DNA of 64,000 bases from Streptomyces sp. Y2F8-2. GTDB lineage: Bacteria > Actinomycetota > Actinomycetes > Streptomycetales > Streptomycetaceae. Where the stretch lies: assembly GCF_014905555.1 (NCBI RefSeq), contig NZ_BNGS01000003.1, positions 744,001 to 808,000 on the forward strand, written 5' to 3'. Each line of letters opens with the position of its first letter. Position 1 is the first letter of the stretch. The position numbers and the translations under genes are program-made. Under the pieces are notes generated by a model. It did not search any database. It was not told where the DNA came from and saw nothing but the letters and a program-made list of their open reading frames with translations. Shown here in pieces: positions 26,088 through 34,331 of the stretch.

Positions 26088-27056
26088 TCACACAATCACA
26101 CGCAGTGCACGGCGTACGCCTGTGAACGTCACGCTCGTACGCACCCCGAGGTGGTCACCGTCCATCTGAAGGGGGAGGGGCGCCTTGGAATGCAAGGTGA
26201 ACCCGGTCAGGTCGTGCAGCGCGACCACATGCCTGCCCCGGGGCCCCCGCTCGGGGGACGAAGTGAGCAACTGGGTCGCATACCGGGCAACCGAGGCCGT
26301 CGAGAGGCGGCTGAGGGCCAGCACGTCGAGGCCGGTATCGAACGAGGCCTTAGGCGAGGCGTACACCGGACGGTTGCCGAGAAACGTCCAGGGCGCGGTG
26401 TTGCAGATTATGGACATGACCAGATCCGTGACCGGCTCCTCGCCCGCCCGCTCCAGAGTGATCGTGCCGTGCCTGCGATGCGGTTCCTCCAGGAACTGGC
26501 GGACCATCTGGCGCAGATAGAGCGCATGCGTGGACCGCTTGCCCTGCTCCCGCTGCTGCTCCACTCGGCCCACCACTCCCGCGTCGAAGCCGAAGCCTGC
26601 GTTGAAGGTGAACCAGCGGGAGGGCACCGCCTCGTCCTCGGTGCCCGGGGTGCCCGCGGCGAGACCGAGGCCGACCACACGCTCACGGCGCTCGCGCAGG
26701 CCGTCGAGGATGGCGCCGGTGGCCTCCACGACGTCGTTGGGCAGGCCGAGGGCGCGGGCGAAGACGTTGGTCGAGCCGCCGGGCACCACGGCGAGCAGGG
26801 GGAGGCGGTCGGGGTCGGGGCCGTGGTGCAGCAGGCCGTTGACGACCTCGTTGACCGTGCCGTCGCCGCCGAGCGCCACGACCAGGTCTATGTCCTCGCT
26901 CTCCGCGGCCTGCCGGCCGAGGTCCCGGGCGTGCCCCCGGTACTCGGTGGTCACCGCCTCGAGCTTCATCTCGCTCGCCAGAGCGTGGATGAGGACATCA
27001 CGGGTACGTGCGCTTGTGGTGGTTGCCGCCGGATTGACCACGAGAAGTGCACGCAT
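26088..27056 (-). CDS. Diacylglycerol kinase-family lipid kinase
   Basis: A 322-residue protein of the DAGK/YegS/BmrU lipid kinase family. The start RALLVVNPAATTTSAR is the nucleotide-binding motif. VVALGGDGTVNEVVNGLL contains the GGDGT loop, and VPGGSTNVFARALGLP is the second phosphate-binding motif. The C-terminal beta-domain ends with HSKAPLPLQMDGDHLG, also typical. It probably phosphorylates diacylglycerol or a related lipid at the membrane face; specificity is unknown. It is divergent from the next gene. Confidence 0.92.
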   Translation of the reverse strand: MRALLVVNPAATTTSARTRDVLIHALASEMKLEAVTTEYRGHARDLGRQAAESEDIDLVVALGGDGTVNEVVNGLLHHGPDPDRLPLLAVVPGGSTNVFARALGLPNDVVEATGAILDGLRERRERVVGLGLAAGTPGTEDEAVPSRWFTFNAGFGFDAGVVGRVEQQREQGKRSTHALYLRQMVRQFLEEPHRRHGTITLERAGEEPVTDLVMSIICNTAPWTFLGNRPVYASPKASFDTGLDVLALSRLSTASVARYATQLLTSSPERGPRGRHVVALHDLTGFTLHSKAPLPLQMDGDHLGVRTSVTFTGVRRALRVIV

Positions 27057-27194
27057 GGTGTGCAGAGTACCTACTGGGCGGTACTCGGCCCTAGCCCGGG
27101 TAGGGATCGGGTAAGAGGGCCGGGAGTGGTCCTGGGCACAGAGGGGCCGAAGGCGTCGGCCGCGGTGGCCGGGGGCGAGGGCTACCCTTCAGGG

Positions 27195-27647
27195 GTGAGC
27201 GCTGAGCAGAACCCCACCCCTGAGACCCGCGAAGCCGGGCCCCGCCCCACGCGGCTGACCGCCGCGGCGGCGCTGGCCGGCCTGGAGGGGCTGGCCCTGG
27301 TCGGGGGCGGCGTCTGGACGCTCGTCCTCGGCCTCACGGGCTCGCCGGACGACCGTCAGCAGGCCGTCACTCTCGGCATCACCCTGATCGTGCTCGCGCT
27401 GCTCCCTCTGCTGGCCGCGCGGGGTCTGCTGCTGCGGCGCGGCTGGAGCCGGGGGCCCGCCGTCATCACCCAGATCATGGCGCTGCCGGTGGCGTACAAC
27501 CTGCTCCGCGCCGACAGCGTCGCGATCCCGGTCGGCATCGTGCTCGCGGGCGTCGCGGTGACGGCCCTGGTGCTCCTCGTGAACCCGGCGACGACGCAGG
27601 CCCTCGGGATCCGCGGGCCCGGCCGCGCGGAGGAGCCGAAGCGGTAG
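27195..27647 (+). CDS. Small membrane protein, unknown function
   Basis: A 150-residue protein with four hydrophobic segments (AALAGLEGLALVGGGVWTLVLGL; TLGITLIVLALLPLLAA; VITQIMALPVAYNLL; VGIVLAGVAVTALVLLV). The GTG at 27195 follows TACCCT (27183-27188) by 6 nt, so the mRNA is probably leaderless. Streptomyces has many homologues of this kind; no function is known to me. The C-terminus is hydrophilic (GRAEEPKR), and the DNA coding for it is partly repeated just downstream. Confidence 0.8.
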   Translation: MSAEQNPTPETREAGPRPTRLTAAAALAGLEGLALVGGGVWTLVLGLTGSPDDRQQAVTLGITLIVLALLPLLAARGLLLRRGWSRGPAVITQIMALPVAYNLLRADSVAIPVGIVLAGVAVTALVLLVNPATTQALGIRGPGRAEEPKR

Positions 27648-27681
27648 GCGGCGCCCGGCTCTGCGGAGGAGCCGAAGCGGT
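27627..27681 (+). repeat. Short direct repeat of the gene's 3' end
   Basis: GCGGAGGAGCCGAAGCGGT occurs at 27627-27645 (end of the coding region) and again at 27663-27681, 36 bp apart. It looks like a local slippage duplication. The rest of 27682-27945 is GC-rich with short GACACCGGCGAC repeats (27806-27855) and no recognised feature. Confidence 0.6.
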
Positions 27682-27945
27682 GGCCGGCGTCGAAGAGCCG
27701 GCCGGCGTCCGGCCACGCGGGGCAGCCGGAGAGTAGCCGACGTCCGGCCGTGTCGGCTCGGCGTCGCGACGCCGAGCACAGGACCGCGCCTGATTTCCCT
27801 GCCCGACGACACCGGCGACAGCAGCGACCCGCCGACACCGGCGACATCGCGGCCGTCGCGGCCCTTCCGCGCCCCGAGCCTGCGCGAGGGTGGGGCGCCG
27901 GCCGTCGCGGGGCGCCGCTGACCGGCAGCCCCGCGTGCCGCCGTC

Positions 27946-29046
27946 CTACTCCTCCACCAGCAGCTTGTCCCGCAGCTGGGCCAGCGTCCGGGCCAGCAGA
28001 CGCGAGACGTGCATCTGCGAGATGCCGACCTCCTGTGCGATCTGCGACTGGGTCATGTTGCCGAAGAAGCGCAGCAGCAGGATCCGCTTCTCCCGCGGCG
28101 GAAGGTCCTCAAGCAGCGGCTTGAGCGACTCGCGGTACTCGACGCCCTCCAGCGCCTCGTCCTCCGCGCCGAGCGTGTCGGCGACCGCCGGGGACTCGTC
28201 GTCCGTGTCGGGGACGTCCAGGGACAGCGTCGAGTACGCGTTGGCGGACTCCAGGCCCTCCAGGACCTCCTCCTCCGAGATGGCCAGCTTCTCGGCCAGT
28301 TCGTGGACCGTCGGAGAGCGGCCGTGCTGCTGGGACAGCTCGGCCGTGGCCGTCGTCAGGGCCAGGCGCAGCTCCTGCAGCCGCCGCGGCACCCGCACCG
28401 CCCAGCCCTTGTCGCGGAAGTGCCGCTTGATCTCGCCGACGACCGTCGGGGTCGCGTAGGTCGAGAACTCGACGCCCCGCTCCGGGTCGAAGCGGTCGAC
28501 CGACTTGATCAGCCCGATGGTGGCGACCTGGGTCAGATCGTCCAGCGGCTCGCCGCGGTTGCGGAAGCGGCGTGCGAGGTGCTCGACGAGCGGCAGGTGC
28601 ATACGGACCAGCTTGTTGCGCAGCTCCGCGTACTCCGGGCTGCCTTCCTTCAGCTTGCGCAGTTCGACGAACATCGCCCGCGCGCCGCTGCGGTCCTGTG
28701 GGTCGTGCTGTGCGCCGACCGGCACACCCTGCTCAGCGTTTCGCTCGTGCTCGCTCATCGTCCCGCCCGTCGTCCGCCGCCCTCCGGAGGACGTGCCCGT
28801 GGCTCCGCCTGCATCCCGTCGTGCGCCGCCCCGGACGGAGAGCGCCTCGTCCGCTCCGGCCGGACCCGTCTGCACGGGTGCCATGACCGCCGACGCCTGG
28901 CCCTCCGGGTGCGGACGGGCCTGCTCGGGGATGCCGTCCACGCCTTCCGCCATGCGCGGCGGCCCACCCGGGCCGCCCGCGCTCCCGGCGGAGAACTTCC
29001 GTGTGCCGCGCTCTTCGTCCCGCACCGGCCCGTCCCCGTTCGTCAC
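27946..29046 (-). CDS. sigH: Sigma factor SigH (SigB/SigF family)
   Basis: Stress/development sigma factor. The core (about 240 residues) has region 2 (RMHLPLVEHLARRFRNRGEPLDDLTQVATIGLIKSVDRFDPERGVEFSTYA), region 3 (GRSPTVHELAEKLAISEEEVLE) and region 4 (LPPREKRILLLRFFGNMTQSQIAQEVGISQMHVSRLL). A GTG at 29046 overlapping the prsH stop (GTGA) gives 366 residues with a ~96-residue disordered N-terminal extension. An internal ATG at 28758 (MSEHERNAEQG) gives 270 residues. Multiple SigH forms are documented in S. coelicolor, so both starts may be used. Sequestered by PrsH. Confidence 0.92.
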   Translation of the reverse strand: MTNGDGPVRDEERGTRKFSAGSAGGPGGPPRMAEGVDGIPEQARPHPEGQASAVMAPVQTGPAGADEALSVRGGARRDAGGATGTSSGGRRTTGGTMSEHERNAEQGVPVGAQHDPQDRSGARAMFVELRKLKEGSPEYAELRNKLVRMHLPLVEHLARRFRNRGEPLDDLTQVATIGLIKSVDRFDPERGVEFSTYATPTVVGEIKRHFRDKGWAVRVPRRLQELRLALTTATAELSQQHGRSPTVHELAEKLAISEEEVLEGLESANAYSTLSLDVPDTDDESPAVADTLGAEDEALEGVEYRESLKPLLEDLPPREKRILLLRFFGNMTQSQIAQEVGISQMHVSRLLARTLAQLRDKLLVEE

Positions 29047-29456
29047 GCCGGCCCGGGTCCCGCGCCGCGCTGTTTGTAGAGGCTGATGGACACGGTCTTG
29101 TCGTCGGAGACCGCGGAGGAGACCTTGCCGGCCAGGGCCGACAGGACCGTCCAGGCGAAAGTGTCCCGCGAGGGGGCATGACCGTCCGTGGTCGGGGCCG
29201 CGACCGTGACCTCCAGCGAGTCGTCGATGAGCCGGAAGACACAGCTGAGCACCGAGCCGGGCACGGCCTGCTGCAGCAGGATCGCGCAGGCCTCGTCGAC
29301 CGCGATGCGCAGGTCCTCGATCTCGTCGAGGGTGAAGTCCAAACGGGCCGCGAGACCGGCCGTGGCCGTGCGCAGCACCGACAGGTAGGCACCCGCAGCC
29401 GGCAGCCGGACTTCCACGAAGTCCTGGGTCGCGGGCTCGCCTGCGATCTGGGACAC
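29043..29456 (-). CDS. prsH: Anti-sigma factor PrsH (UshX), GHKL kinase fold
   Basis: A 137-residue RsbW/SpoIIAB-like anti-sigma factor. It keeps the N-box region (EIEDLRIAVDEACAILLQQA) and a shortened ATP-binding region. The GTG at 29456 has a GGAGG Shine-Dalgarno 5 nt upstream; in-frame TTG/GTG codons at 29468 and 29462 lie before it. It binds SigH, encoded immediately downstream with a 4-bp overlap, which keeps the pair balanced. The intergenic region upstream (29457-29728) should hold the sigH promoters, but I could not assign them. Confidence 0.9.
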   Translation of the reverse strand: MSQIAGEPATQDFVEVRLPAAGAYLSVLRTATAGLAARLDFTLDEIEDLRIAVDEACAILLQQAVPGSVLSCVFRLIDDSLEVTVAAPTTDGHAPSRDTFAWTVLSALAGKVSSAVSDDKTVSISLYKQRGAGPGPA

Positions 29457-29728
29457 CCTCACCTCCAAGGTGGTACAAGCTGTTTCGGGGGCCGAGGGTT
29501 GCCCCCGGGGTAACGCCCCTCGTGGTTCAGCGGTGACGCTATCGCGCTCTCAACGTACCTGTCCCCGGGACCCCGACCCCTTGCTGTCACTCATAGTAAA
29601 CCCATGTATACGCACAGTGGCTAGGGGTCTGGCGGAACCAATCGGGAAGGCACGCGCCGCTTTGACGTACCCGGACGTCAGACCGGCGAACCGTCCGGGT
29701 CCAGGGTCACACGCGCGCCGGTCCGCGG

Positions 29729-29989
29729 TCACACGAGTACATGGTCGACGAAGCACCAGCGCCAGTTCTCACCCGGTTCGAACGTGCGCATCACCGGGTG
29801 GCCGCTGGCCTCGTGGTGCGCCGTGGCGTGCCGCAGGGGCGAGGAGTCGCAGCAGCCCACGTGTCCGCACTCCAGGCACAGACGCAGTTGCACCGGGTGC
29901 GTACCGGCGGCGAGGCACTCCAGGCAGGTCTCGCTCTGGGGCTTGGGCTCGGGGTCCGGCAGCGCGTCGCCGTGCGTGCACTGTTTCAT
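29729..29989 (-). CDS. UBP-type zinc finger protein
   Basis: An 86-residue single-domain protein. Spaced Cys/His pairs give the ZnF-UBP pattern: CTHGD, CLECLAAGTHPVQLRLCLECGHVGCCD, HATAHHEASGHPV, and the C-terminal GENWRWCFVDHV. Eukaryotic relatives bind the ubiquitin C-terminus; the actinobacterial stand-alone version has no known ligand. The ATG at 29989 is followed by MKQCTHGD. It diverges from the Na+/H+ antiporter with only 62 bp between starts, so the promoters overlap. Confidence 0.85.
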   Translation of the reverse strand: MKQCTHGDALPDPEPKPQSETCLECLAAGTHPVQLRLCLECGHVGCCDSSPLRHATAHHEASGHPVMRTFEPGENWRWCFVDHVLV

Positions 29990-30051
29990 GATGGCCAGAT
30001 TACGACGGGTCCGCGGGAAGCGGCGCCGAAAAAGAGGGTGGGCGGAAGACG

Positions 30052-31647
30052 ATGAACGTGGTGCCACTGCTGTTGCTGGTCGCCGGTAGCGCGGCCGTCG
30101 CCGGGGCGGCACGCCGGACCCCGGTGCCGGCGCCGCTGCTGCTGGTCGCCGTGGGTCTCGCGGTCTCGTACCTGCCCGGGGTGCCCGAGTACACCCTCGA
30201 CCCCGAGATCGTCCTGCCGCTGGTGCTGCCCCCGCTGCTGTACACGGCGGCCGCCGACAGCTCCTACCTGGACCTGAGGGCGCAGATGCGGCCGGTCGCC
30301 CTGCTGTCCGTCGGATACGTGCTCTTCGCGACGCTCGCCGTGGGCTGGGCGACGTATCTGATCGTGCCGGGCCTGCCGCTGACGGCGGCGCTGGTCCTGG
30401 GTGCGGTGGTCGCGCCGCCGGACGCGGTCGCGGCGACGGCGGTCGCCCGGCGGGTGGGCCTCCCCTCGCGGATCACCACGATCCTGCAGGGGGAGTCGCT
30501 GGTGAACGACGCGACCGCGATCACCGCGTACAAAGTGGCGCTGGCCGCGGCGGTCGGCGAAGGCGCGACCTGGTCGGGCGGCGTGCGGGAGTTCCTGCTC
30601 GCGGCGGTCGGCGGTGTGGTGATCGGTCTGCTGCTGATGATGCCGATCCACTGGCTGCGCACCCACCTGAAGGAGGCGCTGCTGCAGAACACACTCTCCT
30701 TGTTGATCCCGTTCGTCGCCTACGGCGCCGCGGAATGGGTGCACGCCTCCGGTGTTCTCGCCGTGGTCGTCGTCGCCCTCTACCTCGGCTACCACAACTA
30801 TCAGGTCGACTTCGCGACCCGGCTCCAGGAGGAGGCGGTGTGGAAGATGGTCGCGTTCGTGCTGGAGTCGGCGGTGTTCGCGCTCATCGGACTGCAGCTG
30901 CCGGTCGTCCTCAGGGGGCTCGGTCCGTACGAGGGCACGCGCGCGGCCTGGTACGCGGTGGCCGTGTTCCTGGTGGTCGTCGTGTCCCGGTTCGTCTGGG
31001 TGTACCCGGCGACCTTCCTGCCGCGTGCGCTCTTCCGCCGCGTCCGGGAGCGCGAGGACAACCCGACGTGGAAGGGGCCGTTGATCATCGGCTGGGCGGG
31101 GATGAGGGGGGTCGTGTCACTCGCGATCGCCTTTTCGATCCCGCGGGCCGTGCACGGCGGCGGCCCGTTCCCCGACCGCAACCTGATCCTCTTCCTGACC
31201 TTCACGACGGTGATCGGCACACTGGTGGTGCAGGGACTGAGCCTGCCACCGATCATCCGGCTGCTGCGCCTGCCGGGGCGTGACCCCCAGGCGGAGACGC
31301 TCGCGGAGGCGAACGCGCAGGCACAGGCGTCCCGGGCCGCCGAGCAGCGCCTCGAGGAACTCCTGGAGGACGAGCGCAACGCACTGCCGCCGCCACTGGC
31401 CGACCGGCTCCGCACCGTCCTGGAGCGCCGCCGCAACGCTGTCTGGGAGCGGCTCGGCTCGGTGAACCCGGTGACCGGCGAAACAGTCGACGACATCTAC
31501 CGGCGGCTGTCCCGCGAGATGATCGGCGCCGAGCGGGAGGTCTTCGTCAAGCTCCGCAACCACCGCTACATCGACGACGAGATGCTCCGCACCCTGCTGC
31601 GCCGCCTGGACCTGGAGGAGGCGGCGGCGTACCGGGAGGCGACATGA
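30052..31647 (+). CDS. CPA1-family Na+/H+ antiporter
   Basis: A 531-residue antiporter with ~12 membrane segments in the first 400 residues. The ion-binding ND motif is in GESLVNDATAITAY, and GAVVAPPDAVAATAVARR and WAGMRGVVSLAIAFSIP are characteristic of NhaP/CPA1 proteins. A ~130-residue cytoplasmic helical tail (rich in Glu, Arg and Ala) follows. It exports Na+ in exchange for H+ for pH/salt homeostasis. Its closeness to SigH (osmotic stress) is suggestive only. Confidence 0.93.
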   Translation: MNVVPLLLLVAGSAAVAGAARRTPVPAPLLLVAVGLAVSYLPGVPEYTLDPEIVLPLVLPPLLYTAAADSSYLDLRAQMRPVALLSVGYVLFATLAVGWATYLIVPGLPLTAALVLGAVVAPPDAVAATAVARRVGLPSRITTILQGESLVNDATAITAYKVALAAAVGEGATWSGGVREFLLAAVGGVVIGLLLMMPIHWLRTHLKEALLQNTLSLLIPFVAYGAAEWVHASGVLAVVVVALYLGYHNYQVDFATRLQEEAVWKMVAFVLESAVFALIGLQLPVVLRGLGPYEGTRAAWYAVAVFLVVVVSRFVWVYPATFLPRALFRRVREREDNPTWKGPLIIGWAGMRGVVSLAIAFSIPRAVHGGGPFPDRNLILFLTFTTVIGTLVVQGLSLPPIIRLLRLPGRDPQAETLAEANAQAQASRAAEQRLEELLEDERNALPPPLADRLRTVLERRRNAVWERLGSVNPVTGETVDDIYRRLSREMIGAEREVFVKLRNHRYIDDEMLRTLLRRLDLEEAAAYREAT

Positions 31648-31671
31648 GCCCCGGGCCGGGTCAGGGCTCCC

Positions 31672-32601
31672 CTAGGGGAAGGGGCGACCCGTGATCACGG
31701 CCGCCACCGTCGTCCCCCTCGGGAACGCCCCCTCCCGGGTCAGCGTGACCAGTCCGTACAGCAGCTTGGCGACATAGAGACGTTCCACCGGCAGGCCGTG
31801 GCGGGAGGCGAAGTCGGCCGCGAACGCTTCCAGTTCGGGTGCGGTGCGGCCGTACCCGCCGAAGTGGAAGCGGTCGTCGAGGGACCAGGTGCCGCGGCGG
31901 GCACCGAAGGCCCGGGTCTGCAGGGCGGTCACCTCGGCGGTCAGGAAGCCGCCCTTCAGGACGGGGATGCCCAGGGCTCGCTGGCCGGGGGCCAGGCCGG
32001 CCGCGAGGCCGGCCAGCGTGCCGCCGGTGCCGCAGGCCACGGCGACCACGTCCGCGCGGCCGCGCAGCTCCTCACCGAGCGCGCGGCAGCCGCGCACGGC
32101 GAGGGAGTTGCTCCCGCCCTCCGGAACCACATACGCCTCCTCGGCGTCCGCCGCCCGCAGGATGCCAGTCAGCGTCTCCGGCTCCGCCTTGTGGCGATAC
32201 ATCGACCTGTCGATGAAGTGCAGTCGCATGCCGTCGGCCCTGCATCGGGCCAGCGAGGGGTTGAGCGGGCGGTCGGCGAGCTCCCCGCCGCGGACCACTC
32301 CGATCGTCTCCAGCCCCAGCAGCCGGCCCGCGGCGGCCGTGGCCCGCAGATGGTTGGAGTACGCGCCCCCGAAGGTGAGCAGGGGGCGGCCTGCCGCGGC
32401 CCGCAGGTTGGGGGCGAGCTTGCGCCACTTGTTGCCGACCAGGTCCGGGTGGATCAGGTCGTCGCGCTTGAGCAGCAGCCGCACGCCGTACCGCGCGAAC
32501 CGCTCGTCCACGACCTCCCGCAGCGGCGACGGCAGGCGCGGGCGCAGCGCGGTCGCCGGGTCGGGCGTTTCGCGTTCGCTTCGGGCGTCATTGCTGGTCA
32601 C
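31672..32601 (-). CDS. D-cysteine desulfhydrase / ACC deaminase-like PLP enzyme
   Basis: A 309-residue fold-type II PLP enzyme. The Schiff-base lysine is in DLVGNKWRKL. The ligand loop FGGAYSNHLRATAAAG and the phosphate-binding loop CGTGGTLAGLAAGL are present. It resembles bacterial DcyD and 1-aminocyclopropane-1-carboxylate deaminases; the reaction cannot be decided from motifs. The start is uncertain. The GTG at 32601 is used because the family alignment begins shortly after it, although its GGCGGAG sits too close for an ideal ribosome site. It diverges from eshA. Confidence 0.82.
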   Translation of the reverse strand: MTSNDARSERETPDPATALRPRLPSPLREVVDERFARYGVRLLLKRDDLIHPDLVGNKWRKLAPNLRAAAGRPLLTFGGAYSNHLRATAAAGRLLGLETIGVVRGGELADRPLNPSLARCRADGMRLHFIDRSMYRHKAEPETLTGILRAADAEEAYVVPEGGSNSLAVRGCRALGEELRGRADVVAVACGTGGTLAGLAAGLAPGQRALGIPVLKGGFLTAEVTALQTRAFGARRGTWSLDDRFHFGGYGRTAPELEAFAADFASRHGLPVERLYVAKLLYGLVTLTREGAFPRGTTVAAVITGRPFP

Positions 32602-32771
32602 TCCGCCATTGTCGAACACCGGCCACCGGCCGAGGGCGCTCGGAAACCCGCGCTCAAGTGCCCAGGGCAGCAATGATCCATTCCCGCTCTTTCGTGTAAT
32701 GGTGCGACCACGCTGCGTGATGGAAGGCTTGTCCTCGCAGATCGGATGCATGACCGGGAGGGGCATCACCA

Positions 32772-34178
32772 ATGTCGGTAGGCGAAGAGGTCCGCGCCGA
32801 GGAGAACAGGCCGCAGCAGAGCCTCGGCACCGCGGCGGCGCGGAACCTGGCCACCACCACCAAGTCCGCACCCCAGATGCAGGAGATCAGCTCACGGTGG
32901 CTGCTGCGCACGCTGCCGTGGGTGAACGTGCAGGGTGGCACGTACCGGGTCAACCGCCGCCTGACCTACGCGGTGGGCGACGGCCGTGTGACCTTCGTGA
33001 AGACCGGTGACCAGGTCGCGGTCATCCCCGCGGAGCTGGGCGAGCTGCCCGCCCTGCGCGCGTACGACGACCTGGACGTGCTCGGTGAACTCGCCCAGCG
33101 CTGCCAGCAGCGCAGGTTCGCACCGGGGGACGTGCTTGCCGAGTTCGGCAGTCAGGCCGACGAGGTGTTCCTGCTCGCGCACGGCAAGGTGGAGAAGATC
33201 GGCACGGGCCCCTACGGGGACGACGCGGTGCTCGGCGTCCTCGCCGACGGCGCCTACTTCGGCGACCAGGCGCTGCTCGACCCGGACGCCATCTGGGAGT
33301 ACACGGCCCGCGCGGTCACCACCTGCACGGTGCTCGCCCTGCCCCGCCGGGACGTCGACCAGATCGCGGAGCGGGCCCAGTCGCTGCGCGACCACCTCCA
33401 CCGGCAGCGCTCGATCCCCGCCCAGCGCACCAACAAGTACGGCGAGAAGGCGATCGACCTCGCCGCCGGCCACACCGGTGAGCCGGAGATCCCGCACACC
33501 TTCGTCGACTACGAGGCCTCGCCCCGCGAGTACGAGCTGAGCATCGCCCAGACCGTCCTGCGCATCCACACGCGCGTGGCCGACCTCTACAACCAGCCGA
33601 TGAACCAGACCGAGCACCAGCTCCGGCTGACGGTCGAGGCACTCAAGGAGCGCCAGGAGCACGAGCTCATCAACAACCTCGACTTCGGGCTCCTCAGCAA
33701 CTGCGAGTACGACCAGCGGTTGCAGCCGCACGACGGCGTGCCGAGCCCCGACGACATGGACGAGCTGCTCAGCAGGCGGCGCGGCACCAAGTTGTTCCTC
33801 GCCCATCCACGTGCGATCTCCGCGTTCGGCCGCGAACTCAACAAGCGCGGACTCGTCCCGGAGACCATCGACATCGGAGGAAACCGCATCCCCACGTGGC
33901 GCGGGGTGCCGATCTACCCGTGCAACAAGATCCCGGTCACCGAGGCCCGTACGACCTCGATCATCGCCATGCGTACCGGGGAGGAGGACCAGGGTGTCAT
34001 CGGACTCCGTCAGTCCGGTATCCCCGACGAGATCGAACCGAGCCTGTCGGTGCGGTTCATGGGCATCAACGAGCAGGCGGTCATCAGCTATCTGGTGACG
34101 GCGTACTACTCGGCCGCCGTCCTGGTCCCGGACGCGCTGGGGGTCCTGGAGAACGTCGAGATCGGCCGCTGGAGGTGA
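32772..34178 (+). CDS. eshA: Family 2B encapsulin shell protein (EshA) with cyclic-nucleotide-binding domain
   Basis: A 468-residue HK97-fold shell protein of a protein nanocompartment. Residues ~1-95 form the N-arm and the first part of the fold. Residues ~98-212 are an inserted cyclic-nucleotide-binding-like domain ([28 protein letters not shown]; phosphate-cassette-like [11 protein letters not shown] with TARAVTT). Residues ~225-468 are the remaining shell domains ([61 protein letters not shown]). S. griseus/S. coelicolor EshA was described as a cyclic-nucleotide-binding multimer affecting ppGpp and antibiotic production, and was later assigned to family 2B encapsulins. The adjacent prenyl synthase is the probable cargo. 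Confidence 0.93.
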   Translation: MSVGEEVRAEENRPQQSLGTAAARNLATTTKSAPQMQEISSRWLLRTLPWVNVQGGTYRVNRRLTYAVGDGRVTFVKTGDQVAVIPAELGELPALRAYDDLDVLGELAQRCQQRRFAPGDVLAEFGSQADEVFLLAHGKVEKIGTGPYGDDAVLGVLADGAYFGDQALLDPDAIWEYTARAVTTCTVLALPRRDVDQIAERAQSLRDHLHRQRSIPAQRTNKYGEKAIDLAAGHTGEPEIPHTFVDYEASPREYELSIAQTVLRIHTRVADLYNQPMNQTEHQLRLTVEALKERQEHELINNLDFGLLSNCEYDQRLQPHDGVPSPDDMDELLSRRRGTKLFLAHPRAISAFGRELNKRGLVPETIDIGGNRIPTWRGVPIYPCNKIPVTEARTTSIIAMRTGEEDQGVIGLRQSGIPDEIEPSLSVRFMGINEQAVISYLVTAYYSAAVLVPDALGVLENVEIGRWR

Positions 34179-34243
34179 TGCTCTTCCTCGGCTCGCCCGC
34201 CTGTGGGGGAGCGTTCAAACGCGGCCCGGAAACGGCACTCGGT

Positions 34244-34266
34244 GTTCCGCCCGTCACCGTGGGTAG
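34244..34266 (+). promoter_or_regulatory. Candidate SigB/SigH-type promoter before the prenyl synthase
   Basis: GTTC (34244-34247), a 13-bp spacer, and GGGTAG (34261-34266) resemble the GTTT-N13-16-GGGTAT promoters of SigB-family sigma factors. It lies in the 153-bp eshA-prenyl-synthase gap and would give an ~60-nt leader. Weak but specific; a second GGGTAT at 34274 lacks a matched -35. Confidence 0.35.
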
Positions 34267-34331
34267 ATCCTCCGGGTATGTGTCCAGCGGCAGCGGAAGC
34301 GTCACCCTCCGCAGACTTACGAGGCGGTTCC

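Noticed and set aside
29047..29478. SigH extended upstream in its own frame to ~510 residues
   Set aside because: The extra part lies entirely antisense-free over prsH in another frame and is low complexity. The GTG at 29046 coupled to the prsH stop is the natural long start.
31280..31465. Arg-rich small + strand frames inside GC-rich genes
   Set aside because: Frame-shifted shadows of the antiporter and similar genes, without independent starts.
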